Made by a program: the position numbers and the translations under genes | In this document: one piece after another, positions 1 through 7,974 of the stretch | Numbering within the stretch: the first letter of the stretch is position 1 | Layout: each line of letters begins with the position of its first letter | The notes under the pieces: generated by a model | Databases searched by the model: none | The model's input: only the letters and a program-made list of their open reading frames with translations | Told to the model about the DNA's origin: nothing | Origin: an uncultured Selenomonadales bacterium | GTDB lineage: Bacteria; Bacillota; Negativicutes; Selenomonadales; Selenomonadaceae | Reading direction: 5' to 3' | DNA length: 16,793 bases | NCBI GenBank assembly: GCA_937877545.1 | Contig: CALFJE010000128.1 | Coordinates: forward strand, 1-16,793

Positions 1-1076
1 GTCAACCTTATCCTGCCGTCTCTGTTATCATTCCGCTCTACAATGCCGAACGCTACATAAGTGAATGCCTCGACAGCGTGTTGAATCAGACATTCGATAA
101 CTACGAGGTGATTGTTGTCGATGACTGCTCTACGGATAATTCTGTCGCAATCGTCGAGAGCTACGCGGAGAAATTCGGCGGGCGGCTGATTCTTTCGCGT
201 ATGGATAAGAATTCGGGTAGCGGCGGACTGCCACGTAATAAGGGCATAATGCTTTCGCGTGGCGAATACATTCAGTTTTTGGACGCTGACGATATGTTAA
301 CAAATACTGCGCTTGAGGAAATGTACACCCTTGCCAAAAATTTTGATGCCGATGTTGTCTATTGCGAAAAGCACTATGAGGCAGATGCAAATGGAGAAAA
401 TGCTCGCATTGGAAGCAGACAAAGCGGCGATTTTGTTGACAAGCCGACTTTTGAAACTGAACAGTTAAATGAACGCATAGACAGTATGCTGAAAGGAAGA
501 TTTGCAGTATCAACTTGTTTTAAATCTGTCAGACGAAAGTTGATTATTGAATATGAAAATTTTTTTCCGCATGTATGCCCCAGCGAAGACGATATTTGGA
601 CTTACGGTTTGCTTTTCTGCGCAAAGAAATTTTTACGCGTACCAAATGCAATTTATATACGAAGATGGTCTGAGGGATCTACAATGAGAAAGGAACGGAA
701 ACCTTGGCAAACAGTAAATTTTTGGATGAATCCTGTTTTATTGGGTTTGAAGTCGCTGGAAAAACTTATGAGCAAGCTTGAATTCTTTAATAAAAATCCG
801 CAATATCGCTACGCTGTTTTGGAAAGTTTTATTGCGGGGAAATTCGCTTGTTGCTTACAAGAAAGCTTCAAGATTCCGCCGTTTGCCGTCTGCGAAGCGA
901 TAAAAAATGAATTCGGTGGTCGACTCGGCGAACAAGAGGTTTTGGTTCCTGCGCTGTGTACTTACGTAAACACTTTGCAGAGAATGAATGCCGTTAACGT
1001 TCAGAAGTTTAATCAGTTTGCCGCGCAGGCTCAAAAACGCATTGCCGAGCTGGAAGCGCAATTAAAAACTAAGTGA
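1..1076 (+). CDS. Family 2 glycosyltransferase, 5' end outside window
   Basis: The reading frame is open from the window edge (codons counted from base 3), so about 357 residues are visible and the start lies upstream. The N-terminal part is a GT-A fold: a VSVIIPLYN strand, then VIVVDDCSTDNS for nucleotide-sugar binding, then FLDADDM, the DxD-type metal motif. A SEDDIWTYGL stretch about 100 residues later fits the catalytic/acceptor ED motif of GT2 enzymes. The last 25 or so residues (AAQAQKRIAELEAQL) look like a coiled coil. The enzyme would transfer a sugar from a nucleotide-sugar donor in the cytoplasm; the acceptor cannot be told from sequence. From about 350 to 950 the DNA is clearly AT-richer, with more A/T-ending codons, than every gene downstream, suggesting transfer or mosaic origin. 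It ends 12 nt before cdsA, whose ribosome binding site overlaps the stop codon. Confidence 0.88.
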   Translation, partial: QPYPAVSVIIPLYNAERYISECLDSVLNQTFDNYEVIVVDDCSTDNSVAIVESYAEKFGGRLILSRMDKNSGSGGLPRNKGIMLSRGEYIQFLDADDMLTNTALEEMYTLAKNFDADVVYCEKHYEADANGENARIGSRQSGDFVDKPTFETEQLNERIDSMLKGRFAVSTCFKSVRRKLIIEYENFFPHVCPSEDDIWTYGLLFCAKKFLRVPNAIYIRRWSEGSTMRKERKPWQTVNFWMNPVLLGLKSLEKLMSKLEFFNKNPQYRYAVLESFIAGKFACCLQESFKIPPFAVCEAIKNEFGGRLGEQEVLVPALCTYVNTLQRMNAVNVQKFNQFAAQAQKRIAELEAQLKTK

Positions 1077-1088
1077 GGAAGTGACGCT

Positions 1089-2024
1089 TTGGCTTTAAGA
1101 ATTATCACGGGGATAATAGGGATAGTTATCGCGGCGTTCGTGATTCAATACGGCGGCGCACCATTCGCGGGTTTCGCGATATTTTTATCGCTCCTCGCCT
1201 GGCACGAATACTCCGCCGCCTTCCGACGCGCAGGGGTTATAACGACGTATATTTTCGGCGCGTTGGCTTTGGTGCTGATGCTGTGTTGCGCGTGGCTCGG
1301 CAACGTCGAGGAGCTGTTGGCAGTCCTGACCTTGAGCATGATGATGATTTTCCTGCTGACGGTTATCCTGCGCGGAAGCACGCGCCCGACCGACGCCTGC
1401 GTATCGGTGGCGGGGATAATGTATATCGGGTTGCCGTTCGCGCATTTAATTTTCCTGCGTTTCCTGTCCGACGAACCGCAACCCGGCGAACCTATAACGA
1501 CCGTTAAAGAAATCGCCACGAACAATGCGACCATCCTCGACAAAATCGACCTGGGCAAATTCCTCGACTTCCTGCCGACGCTCGACCTCAACTTGAGCTT
1601 GAATCTGAACGTCGACGCGGGTTGCGCCTTGGTGTGGGTATTGTTCGCGTGCACGTGGGCAAGTGATACTTTTGCTTACTTTGTCGGCACGGCGATTGGC
1701 TCTCACAAGCTCGCCGCCACAATCAGCCCCGGCAAAACCGTCGAGGGTTTCCTCGGCTCCATTTTCGGCACGATTTTGACCGCACTTATCGTCGGCACGC
1801 TTATCTTCGGTTTGCCGCTCGTCAAAATGGCGGTGGCGGGCTTTATCCTTGCGCTCGCGGCTACGCTCGGCGATTTGGTCGAGTCGGTGCTTAAACGTTT
1901 CGCCAACACCAAAGAATCGGGCATATTCCTGCCGGGACACGGCGGCGTTCTGGATCGTTTTGACAGTATGCTCTACACCGCGCCCGTGTTTTACTACTTC
2001 GTGATTCTGTCGGGGATAGCATAA
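1089..2024 (+). CDS. cdsA: Phosphatidate cytidylyltransferase (CDP-diglyceride synthase)
   Basis: An integral membrane enzyme that makes CDP-diacylglycerol from phosphatidate and CTP, the branch point for all bacterial phospholipids. The 311-residue chain is mostly hydrophobic helices. It opens with the typical RIITGIIG and carries SPGKTVEG (about 213-220), GDLVES (261-266) and the C-terminal signature ending in PGHGGVLDRFDS (282-293). The two metal-ligand aspartates known from the family, in GDL and in LDR, are present. The usual KD of the signature is KE (Glu276). About residues 127-178 form a polar insertion with an alternating Leu/Asn/Asp stretch, making the protein 30-50 residues longer than usual. 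The TTG start is chosen because GAGGAA lies about 8 nt upstream and the N-terminus then matches the family. The stop overlaps the dxr start by one base (TAATG). Confidence 0.95.
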   Translation: MALRIITGIIGIVIAAFVIQYGGAPFAGFAIFLSLLAWHEYSAAFRRAGVITTYIFGALALVLMLCCAWLGNVEELLAVLTLSMMMIFLLTVILRGSTRPTDACVSVAGIMYIGLPFAHLIFLRFLSDEPQPGEPITTVKEIATNNATILDKIDLGKFLDFLPTLDLNLSLNLNVDAGCALVWVLFACTWASDTFAYFVGTAIGSHKLAATISPGKTVEGFLGSIFGTILTALIVGTLIFGLPLVKMAVAGFILALAATLGDLVESVLKRFANTKESGIFLPGHGGVLDRFDSMLYTAPVFYYFVILSGIA

Positions 2025-3181
2025 TGAAACGAATCGCAATTTTAGGCTCGACCGGCTCAATCGGCACGCAAGCCCTTGACGTAATACGCCGCTTGCCCGA
2101 AGAATTTTCCGTGGAGGTTTTGGCGGCAAATTCAAACGTCGAATTGTTTGCCCGGCAGATTGAGGAGTTCCGTCCGAAGTTGGCGGTCTTGGCTGACGAG
2201 GCGGCTTACAAAAAATTATCTGCGCGGAAATTCGCGGGCGTCGAAGTGGCGGGCGGTCGTCAAGCCTTTATCGACGCGGCTGACTTCGACGGCGTGGAGC
2301 TTGTTCTTACGTCTATGAGCGGCTTCGCGGGCTTGGAGCCGACAATCAAGGCGATTAACGGCGGCAAAAATATCGCGCTCGCCAACAAGGAGACGCTCGT
2401 CGTAGCGGGCGAACTCGTTACCGAACTCGCGGCGGCTCGCGGCGTCAAGATTTTGCCCGTCGACAGCGAACACGGCGCGTTTTTTCAATGTCTGCAGGGC
2501 GAAGACGCTCGCACGATTAAAAAGCTTTTGCTTACGGCGTCGGGCGGACCTTTCAGAGGCAAGACTCGCGCCGACCTCGCGAACGCCACGGTTAATGAAG
2601 TCCTCGCGCACCCGACTTGGAACATGGGCAGGAAAATTACCGTCGACTCCGCCTCGCTCGTCAACAAGGGGCTTGAGGTCATCGAGGCGAAGTTCCTTTA
2701 CGGCGTCACCTACGATCAAATTCAAGTCGTCGTGCACCCGCAGAGTATCGTTCACTCCATGATTGAGTTCGCCGACGGCTCGATTATCGCGCAACTTGCC
2801 GCGCCCGATATGCGCCTGCCTATCCAATACGCCTTGACGTATCCGCGCAGATTGCCCTCGCCCGTTAAGCCGCTCGACTTTTGGCATATTAAATCGCTGA
2901 CGTTTGAACAGCCCGACATTGAGACGTTTCGCGGGCTGAGTTTGGCATACGAGGCGGGCAAATCGGGCGGAACGTTGCCTTGCACCTTCAACGCCGCCAA
3001 CGAGGTCGCGGTTCAAGCCTTCCTGCGCGGGCGGATAACTTTCCTGCAGATTTACGACGTGATCGAATACGCCATGACGCGCCGCGCCGTTAAGCAAAAT
3101 CCGACGCTTGAAGACTTATTGGCGGAGGACGCGGCGTCGCGGGCTTTGGCGGAAGAATTTATCGAGGAGGCATTGATTTGA
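2024..3181 (+). CDS. dxr: 1-deoxy-D-xylulose 5-phosphate reductoisomerase
   Basis: Converts 1-deoxy-D-xylulose 5-phosphate to 2-C-methyl-D-erythritol 4-phosphate with NADPH, the first committed step of the MEP isoprenoid pathway, in the cytosol. The 385-residue protein is of normal length. It shows the NADPH-binding GSTGSIG (residues 8-14), ANKETLV (120-126), the metal-binding PVDSEHGA with Asp147 and Glu149, the SGGPFRG loop, HPTWNMGRKITVDSA (196-210), and NKGLEVIEA with the third acidic ligand, Glu218. The substrate-binding HPQSIVHSMIEF follows. All catalytic motifs look intact. The ATG overlaps the cdsA stop by one base, and the stop overlaps the rseP TTG start, so the three genes are likely translationally coupled. 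The product feeds the polyprenyl carriers used in envelope synthesis, which fits the operon. Confidence 0.97.
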   Translation: MKRIAILGSTGSIGTQALDVIRRLPEEFSVEVLAANSNVELFARQIEEFRPKLAVLADEAAYKKLSARKFAGVEVAGGRQAFIDAADFDGVELVLTSMSGFAGLEPTIKAINGGKNIALANKETLVVAGELVTELAAARGVKILPVDSEHGAFFQCLQGEDARTIKKLLLTASGGPFRGKTRADLANATVNEVLAHPTWNMGRKITVDSASLVNKGLEVIEAKFLYGVTYDQIQVVVHPQSIVHSMIEFADGSIIAQLAAPDMRLPIQYALTYPRRLPSPVKPLDFWHIKSLTFEQPDIETFRGLSLAYEAGKSGGTLPCTFNAANEVAVQAFLRGRITFLQIYDVIEYAMTRRAVKQNPTLEDLLAEDAASRALAEEFIEEALI

Positions 3182-4218
3182 TTTTAACGATAGCGGCGGC
3201 GGTCTTCGTCTTCGGGCTGTTGGTACTCGTCCACGAATTCGGACACTTCATAACGGCTAAGTTGACGGGAATGCGCGTCGACGAATTCGCAATCGGCTTC
3301 GGCCCGAAACTGATAAGTCGGAAACACGGCGAGACGCTTTACTCGTTGCGGGCGGTACCGCTGGGCGGTTTCAACGATATAGCCGGCATGGACGCCGATA
3401 ACAACACGGCGGGCGAACGCGGTTTTTGCGCCAAGCCCGTCCTGTCGCGCATGGTGGTGATATTGGCGGGCGCGGCTATGAATTTCGTCCTGCCGATAAT
3501 CGTGTTCTTCGCGATTTACGCGACGCTCGGCGCGGCAAGCCCCTCGCCCGAACCGATACTCGGCGGCGTAATTCCGGGCATGTCGGCGGAAAAAGCCGGG
3601 CTTTTGGAGGGCGACAGAATCCTTAGCGTTGACGGACAAACCGTCACGACGTGGAAGGACTTCACCGACAAACTCCAAGACATCGAAGCGGGACAGAACA
3701 TTTTGCTCCGCTATCAACGCGGCGAGGAAATGGAGGAAGTCACGTTATCGCCGACGTTCAACGAGCAGGAGAAACGTGTTTTAATCGGCGTGCAGAGTTC
3801 GGTCGTCTACGAGGAGCAGACGTTGCCCGAAGCATTCACGGCGGCGATAGTGCACACCAAGGAAATTACGGCGTTCATGATTGAATCAATCGTGCGGCTG
3901 TTCAAGGAGCCGGAGCAAACGGAAAATCTTGCCGGACCGATAGGTATCGTGCAGATGTCGGGGCAAGTCGCCGAACGCGGCTTTATACCGCTCATGAACT
4001 TCGCGGCGTTGCTCAGCATAAACCTCGGCATAATCAACTTGTTGCCCGTTCCCGTGCTCGACGGCGGACATTTCGTGAATTTATTTATCGAGGCGGTCAG
4101 AGGCAAGCCGCTCGGCACCAAGGCGGTTGCCTATACTCAACGCGTCGGTATTGCGCTGCTAATCATGCTGATGCTTTTCGCCACGAAAAACGACCTCGTG
4201 CGTGTCTTCATGAAGTGA
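3178..4218 (+). CDS. rseP: Site-2 metalloprotease of the RseP/RasP family
   Basis: A membrane-embedded zinc protease that cuts single-pass membrane proteins (anti-sigma factors, remnant signal peptides) within the bilayer. The 346-residue chain has HEFGH at residues 19-23 in the first transmembrane helix (zinc site) and the partner motif NLLPVPVLDGGH at 287-298, with Asp295 as third ligand. A single PDZ domain lies at about 125-195 (SAEKAGLLEGDRILSVDGQ). Hydrophobic helices near 95-118, 270-290 and 320-335 complete the family layout. One PDZ domain, rather than the two of E. coli RseP, is normal for Gram-positive-lineage homologues. The TTG start at 3178 follows GAGGAGG by 7 nt and overlaps the dxr stop. 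Which membrane protein it cleaves cannot be seen here; no anti-sigma factor gene is in the window. Confidence 0.95.
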   Translation: MILTIAAAVFVFGLLVLVHEFGHFITAKLTGMRVDEFAIGFGPKLISRKHGETLYSLRAVPLGGFNDIAGMDADNNTAGERGFCAKPVLSRMVVILAGAAMNFVLPIIVFFAIYATLGAASPSPEPILGGVIPGMSAEKAGLLEGDRILSVDGQTVTTWKDFTDKLQDIEAGQNILLRYQRGEEMEEVTLSPTFNEQEKRVLIGVQSSVVYEEQTLPEAFTAAIVHTKEITAFMIESIVRLFKEPEQTENLAGPIGIVQMSGQVAERGFIPLMNFAALLSINLGIINLLPVPVLDGGHFVNLFIEAVRGKPLGTKAVAYTQRVGIALLIMLMLFATKNDLVRVFMK

Positions 4219-4243
4219 GGCAAATCCGGTTGGAGGCGATTGA

Positions 4244-4726
4244 TTGTCGAAGAAATTAAAAAAGACCAATGCCGCCCGAATCCTCGACGGGTTGGGTATT
4301 GACTACGAAATTAAAACTTACGAAGTCGACGAAAGCGATTTATCCGCCGTGCACGTGGCGCAAGTGTCGGGGCTTGATATTGATATGATTTTCAAGACGT
4401 TGGTGGCACGCGGCGATAAGACGGGCGTGATAATGGCGGTTATCGGCGGCGGCGAGGAGCTTGACTTGAAGGCGTTGGCTAAGGCAAGCGGCAACAAGTC
4501 GGTCGAAATGATCGCGCTCAAGGAGCTTTTTCCGCTTACGGGCTATGTTCGCGGAGGCTGTTCGCCGCTCGGCGCGAAGAAGGCTTATCCCGTGTACCTG
4601 GATAACCGCGCCTTGACGTTGGAAAAGATTTCAATCAGCGCGGGGCTTCGCGGTATGCAAATCGTCCTCGCGCCGCAAGATTTGGTTAAAGCCGTAAGCG
4701 CGACTGTCGCCAAGCTTACGATATAA
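4244..4726 (+). CDS. ybaK: Cys-tRNA(Pro)/Cys-tRNA(Cys) deacylase, YbaK/EbsC family
   Basis: A small stand-alone editing enzyme (160 residues) that hydrolyses Cys-tRNA(Pro) formed when prolyl-tRNA synthetase mischarges cysteine. Family marks are KTNAARILD near the N-terminus, the active-site lysine in FKTLVA (Lys51), ELDLKALAKASG, LTGYVRGGCSPLGAKK and the C-terminal SAGLRGMQIVLAP. The TTG start is supported by GGAGG 7 nt upstream (4232-4236). It sits 25 nt after rseP on the same strand and is probably the last gene of the cdsA operon; the next gene runs convergently. In many Firmicutes a proS gene follows rseP; none is present here, but the ProRS editing partner is. Confidence 0.93.
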   Translation: MSKKLKKTNAARILDGLGIDYEIKTYEVDESDLSAVHVAQVSGLDIDMIFKTLVARGDKTGVIMAVIGGGEELDLKALAKASGNKSVEMIALKELFPLTGYVRGGCSPLGAKKAYPVYLDNRALTLEKISISAGLRGMQIVLAPQDLVKAVSATVAKLTI

Positions 4727-4752
4727 AAAAATTCCCCCGCAATGAGCGAGAG
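4725..4752 (-). terminator. Probable Rho-independent terminator of dnaN-recF-dciA
   Basis: On the minus strand CTCTCGC can pair with GCGGGGG across a 5-nt loop (7 pairs, two of them G-U), followed after AA by seven T residues. It begins 5 nt past the dciA stop and also overlaps the end of ybaK. On the plus strand the stem has A-C mismatches, so it should act mainly on the minus-strand transcript. Confidence 0.55.
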
Positions 4753-4757
4753 ATTTT

Positions 4758-5681
4758 TCATTTCCGCGAGGACTTTCGTGCGTTGTATCGTAAGAGTGAT
4801 GCCCCGTCCGCCAGGTTGAATTGCAAATCGAGGAGCGTGCGTTTGATTATGGCGGGCGTCAGTTTTTCGAGCGGCAAGCGTTTTTCCAGCGCGACCAATC
4901 TCAAGACGTCGGGCGAGGTCTCGTCCCCGAAACGAACTTTATTTGCTATTCGTTGAATCAGCGACACCCGCGCAGATTCGACAACTTCAGGCAAACATTC
5001 TCCGCGCATGTGCGGCATTTGTTCAAGCAAAAGTTTTTGCGCCTCGTGCGTTTTCATTTGCGGCGCGTCGTAGAAAATGCGATACAGTTCCGCGACCATT
5101 GCCTCGCGCTCTTTTATCCCGCACGGTACGCAAAATGTATCTTTCGGCGGGCAAAGCACCTCACACCTCGCGCATTTATGCCAACCGTTTGCAAGCTTTA
5201 AATGCTGCGAACGAACATAAGCCGCCATCGTCTGAAAGGCGATTTGACGCAAATTTTCATCGACGATTTTCGCGACGGCGTCCTCGCAAGCTTTAATCTC
5301 CTCGTCCGGCAAAGTTATCGTATTCATTGAAACCTCGGACTTGGTGACTTGCGCGGACTGAATTTTTTCGGGCGGCTTGTCCGCGATTTGAAAACCCTTG
5401 GCGATACGAATCTCCTTAATGCGCAATTTCTCCTGTTCAAAGGCGTCGTTAATGGCGTCGATTATCTCCTCGGCAAAAAATTTCAGCTGGTCTTTGAAAG
5501 CCGAATTCTTAACGTCGACGAACAGAATATCGCGCTCCATTTTGACGGGCTTAACGTTATCGGCAACGTTTTTGTCGACGAGCTCATTCCAACGACTGAT
5601 TATTCTGCTCAAAAGAAAATCGTCACGAGTCGCCGCCTCCGACGTCATTTGACCGTTAAGCAAGTCGCTAATCGCAATCAC
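4758..5681 (-). CDS. DUF721 (DciA-like) protein with added zinc-ribbon and C-terminal domain
   Basis: The first 100 residues match the DUF721/DciA layout: a short N-terminal helix (ISDLL), IISRWNELVDKNVADNVKP, the strand pair around ERDILFVDVKNSAFKDQL, and a final IKEIRIAKG strand. DciA proteins bind and help load the replicative helicase DnaB; that role here is inferred from family and from the neighbours recF and dnaN. Unlike typical DciA proteins of about 100-180 residues, this one has 307. After a linker it carries a probable zinc ribbon with Cys170, Cys173, Cys184 and Cys187 (CARC...CVPC; Cys177 is extra), then about 115 helical residues. The GTG start overlaps the recF stop by 4 nt (GTGA), a sign of translational coupling. 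It is the last gene of a minus-strand dnaN-recF operon. I am fairly sure of the DUF721 part; the function of the C-terminal part is unknown. Confidence 0.82.
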   Translation of the reverse strand: MIAISDLLNGQMTSEAATRDDFLLSRIISRWNELVDKNVADNVKPVKMERDILFVDVKNSAFKDQLKFFAEEIIDAINDAFEQEKLRIKEIRIAKGFQIADKPPEKIQSAQVTKSEVSMNTITLPDEEIKACEDAVAKIVDENLRQIAFQTMAAYVRSQHLKLANGWHKCARCEVLCPPKDTFCVPCGIKEREAMVAELYRIFYDAPQMKTHEAQKLLLEQMPHMRGECLPEVVESARVSLIQRIANKVRFGDETSPDVLRLVALEKRLPLEKLTPAIIKRTLLDLQFNLADGASLLRYNARKSSRK

Positions 5682-6769
5682 TCTGTCAGCCTCCCCGCTC
5701 GGATTAAAAAAATTTTCCCGAAAGTACGCGTCGGGAAGTAAGCGCGGTCTGTGGCGGTTATCAGCGTCTGAATTTGTTGGCGGCTCAAGAATTCCAACAG
5801 CGATTCGCGGCGCGAGGCGTCCAATTCGCTCATCACGTCATCGAGCAACAAAAGCGGATATTCGCCCGTTTCCGCCCTTAAGAATTCGAGTTCGGAAAGT
5901 TTCAGAGCCAGCGCGACGGTTCGGAGCTGTCCTTGCGAGCCGAAAAGTTTTAATTCACGCCCGTTGAGGAAGAACTTCAGATCGTCGAGATGTGCGCCCA
6001 TGCCTGTTGAGCCGTGTTGTATGTCTTTGAAGCGTCGCGCCCGCAACTGCTTTAAAAATTCCTCCGCGAGAATATTCGTCGAGCCGATCCCGCGCATATC
6101 GTAGACTATCGACAAAGTTTCGGTATGCGCGGAGATTTTTTGTTGAAGGCGATTTGCAAGAGCGTTAAGCTTGTTGACGACAGCGAGCCGCTTGCTTGCG
6201 ACGCGGGCGGCGTATTCGGCAAGTTGTTCGTCCCAAAGGTCGAGTTCGTCAGCGTGCGCCGAATTGTCGCGGATTTTTTTAAGCAAGGCGTTACGTATTT
6301 CGACGAGGCGATTGTATTTCAGCAAATGCATAAAATAAACGGGCGCGGCTTGAGAAATTTGCGCGTCCAGGAATTTTCGTCTTGTGGCGGGGGAGCTTTT
6401 GAACATGAATAAATCTTCGGGCGTGAACAAAACGGAATTGAGCTTGCCGATAAGTTCGCGAGGTCGAATGGGATTGGCATCGAGGAGGATTCTGCGCGTA
6501 TGTGCCGCCGAAACTTCAATCGCCAATTCGTGCGATATGCCCGCCTTGAGATATTTGATTCGGAGCAGGGCAGTCTTTTGCCCCCAGCGAATCAGTTCCG
6601 CTTCCCTGCCTGCCCGCGACTTCAACAGCGACGCGAAGTTAATCGCTTCGAGGATATTGGTCTTGCCTTGAGCATTTTGACCGAGGAAGATGTTTATCGC
6701 GGGGGCGGGGCGGAAGGTTAAATCGGCGAAATTACGCCAATCGCGGAATGAAATTTCGACAGCATTCAT
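5678..6769 (-). CDS. recF: DNA replication and repair protein RecF
   Basis: An SMC/ABC-type ATPase that binds gapped DNA and helps load RecA with RecO and RecR. The 363-residue length is normal. It has the Walker A GQNAQGKTN (residues 30-38), the ABC signature region GSQGQLRTVALALK, Walker B LLLLDDVMSELD with the Asp pair near 310-311, and MGAHLDDLKFFLNG, the usual GxHxDD motif. The N-terminal ISFRDWRNF (LxLxxFRNY type) marks the RecF start. The ATG lies 33 nt after the dnaN stop, and the stop overlaps the next gene's GTG by 4 nt. In many Firmicutes a small S4-domain gene sits between dnaN and recF; none fits in the 33-nt gap here. Confidence 0.97.
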   Translation of the reverse strand: MNAVEISFRDWRNFADLTFRPAPAINIFLGQNAQGKTNILEAINFASLLKSRAGREAELIRWGQKTALLRIKYLKAGISHELAIEVSAAHTRRILLDANPIRPRELIGKLNSVLFTPEDLFMFKSSPATRRKFLDAQISQAAPVYFMHLLKYNRLVEIRNALLKKIRDNSAHADELDLWDEQLAEYAARVASKRLAVVNKLNALANRLQQKISAHTETLSIVYDMRGIGSTNILAEEFLKQLRARRFKDIQHGSTGMGAHLDDLKFFLNGRELKLFGSQGQLRTVALALKLSELEFLRAETGEYPLLLLDDVMSELDASRRESLLEFLSRQQIQTLITATDRAYFPTRTFGKIFLIRAGRLTE

Positions 6770-6802
6770 AATTACTGGGTGCCAAAAGAATCAGTGAGCC
6801 TT

Positions 6803-7912
6803 TTAAGCGCGTACGGGCGTGGCGATATAAATATAATCATTGTTGGCGGGCTCGGTGAAGGCAGCGGGACTGTACTTATCATTAAGGGCAATGTCCACCT
6901 GTGAAGAATCGATAACCCTAAGCACGTCGGCAATATAATCGACGTTAAAAGAAATCTCCAAATCGTCGCCTTCAATGGACGCCTCGACGTTCTGAACCGC
7001 GCCGCCGACCTCAGGGGAATTGGAGGAAATTTCAATGCCGCCGTCGGCGAACTTAAGCTTGACGGTATTATATTCGGTCTCCTTGCTCATGAGCGAAACG
7101 AATTCAACAACGCGCTTAAAATCGGCAGTTTCAACGGTAACGTGCGTGGTGCTCGAATCGGGAATGACTTTGTCGTAAGGCGGGAAAACACCCTCGACAA
7201 GGCGCGAATTCACAAAAACATTATCGAAGGTGAAAGTCGTGTAGCGCGTGGAATATTTAATGGTGACGAAATCGTCCATGTTATTGTGTTCAAGGCGATT
7301 CAGCAAGCCGCGTAAAGTCTCGGCAGGCACGATGAAAGAGCATTCCTCGAAAGAATCTTCAAGCGCAGCCTTGGCAAGAGCCAAGCGATGAGTATTGGTC
7401 GCGACAAGTGTAATTTTGTTGTCCTTCATCTCGAAACAGCAACCCGTGAAGACGGGACGATCATTTTCCTTGGCGACGGCGAAAACCGTCTTGCGAATCA
7501 AATCGCTCAAAACAGTTGAGGGTACCTTGAACGATTTATCGGTATCGGGCGTCTTAACTTTGGGGAAATCGCCGGCGGGCATAGTCAACAGCTCAACACT
7601 CGCGCCGCCCGAAGTAATAGCCAACATGTTGTCGTCGTTCTCGTCGGAAAAGGTAATGGTGTCGTCGGGCATGTTGCGGACGAATTCTTGAAAACGCTTG
7701 CCGCTGACGACAGCAGAGCCCGCTATCTCCGTGTGGACGGGAATGTAAGTGATAATGCCGGTAGAAAAGTTGTTCGTCTGCACCTCAAGCACGGAGCCTT
7801 CAGCTTTGAGGTATATGCCCGATAAAATCGGCGTCATGGGCTTGACCGCCACCGCCCGTATCGCGAATTGCAATGCTTCCGTCAAATCTGATTTATAACA
7901 GCTGAACTTCAT
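6803..7912 (-). CDS. dnaN: DNA polymerase III subunit beta (sliding clamp)
   Basis: The ring-shaped processivity clamp of the replicative polymerase. From the chosen ATG the protein is 369 residues and starts MKFSCYKSDL, as in the family. Recognisable clamp stretches are VKPMTPILSGIYL, RFQEFVRNMPDD, FTGCCFEM, LVATNTHRLALAKA, FIVPAETLRGLLNRL, and the C-terminal DYIYIATPVRA in place of the common IMPMR ending. The frame stays open 15 codons further upstream, but the downstream ATG at 7912 is preferred: AGGAGG (7920-7925) sits 7 nt before it, and the extra residues would overlap the promoter -10 region. It is the first gene of the minus-strand operon dnaN-recF-DUF721. No dnaA lies upstream; a divergent cobaltochelatase gene takes that place. 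Confidence 0.97.
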   Translation of the reverse strand: MKFSCYKSDLTEALQFAIRAVAVKPMTPILSGIYLKAEGSVLEVQTNNFSTGIITYIPVHTEIAGSAVVSGKRFQEFVRNMPDDTITFSDENDDNMLAITSGGASVELLTMPAGDFPKVKTPDTDKSFKVPSTVLSDLIRKTVFAVAKENDRPVFTGCCFEMKDNKITLVATNTHRLALAKAALEDSFEECSFIVPAETLRGLLNRLEHNNMDDFVTIKYSTRYTTFTFDNVFVNSRLVEGVFPPYDKVIPDSSTTHVTVETADFKRVVEFVSLMSKETEYNTVKLKFADGGIEISSNSPEVGGAVQNVEASIEGDDLEISFNVDYIADVLRVIDSSQVDIALNDKYSPAAFTEPANNDYIYIATPVRA

Positions 7913-7945
7913 GGTCTTGCCTCCTAAGAAAAAAATTACCGCCGC

Positions 7946-7974
7946 ATTGTACACCATTCAAAACCGTTTGACAA
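7946..7974 (-). promoter_or_regulatory. Promoter of dnaN operon
   Basis: Minus-strand -35 TTGTCA (7969-7974) and -10 TACAAT (7946-7951) are separated by 17 nt. The start point would fall near 7939, about 27 nt before the dnaN ATG. The -35 overlaps, on the other strand, the -35 of the divergent gene by five bases. Confidence 0.8.

Noticed and set aside
1446..2135. Minus-strand open frame (229 codons) across the cdsA-dxr junction
   Set aside because: It spans two well-recognised genes and has no recognisable motifs.
2216..3097. Long minus-strand open frame (293 codons) opposite dxr
   Set aside because: It is rich in Arg/Asp/Val patterns typical of the antisense of a GC-rich gene, has no family resemblance, and dxr is unmistakable on the other strand.
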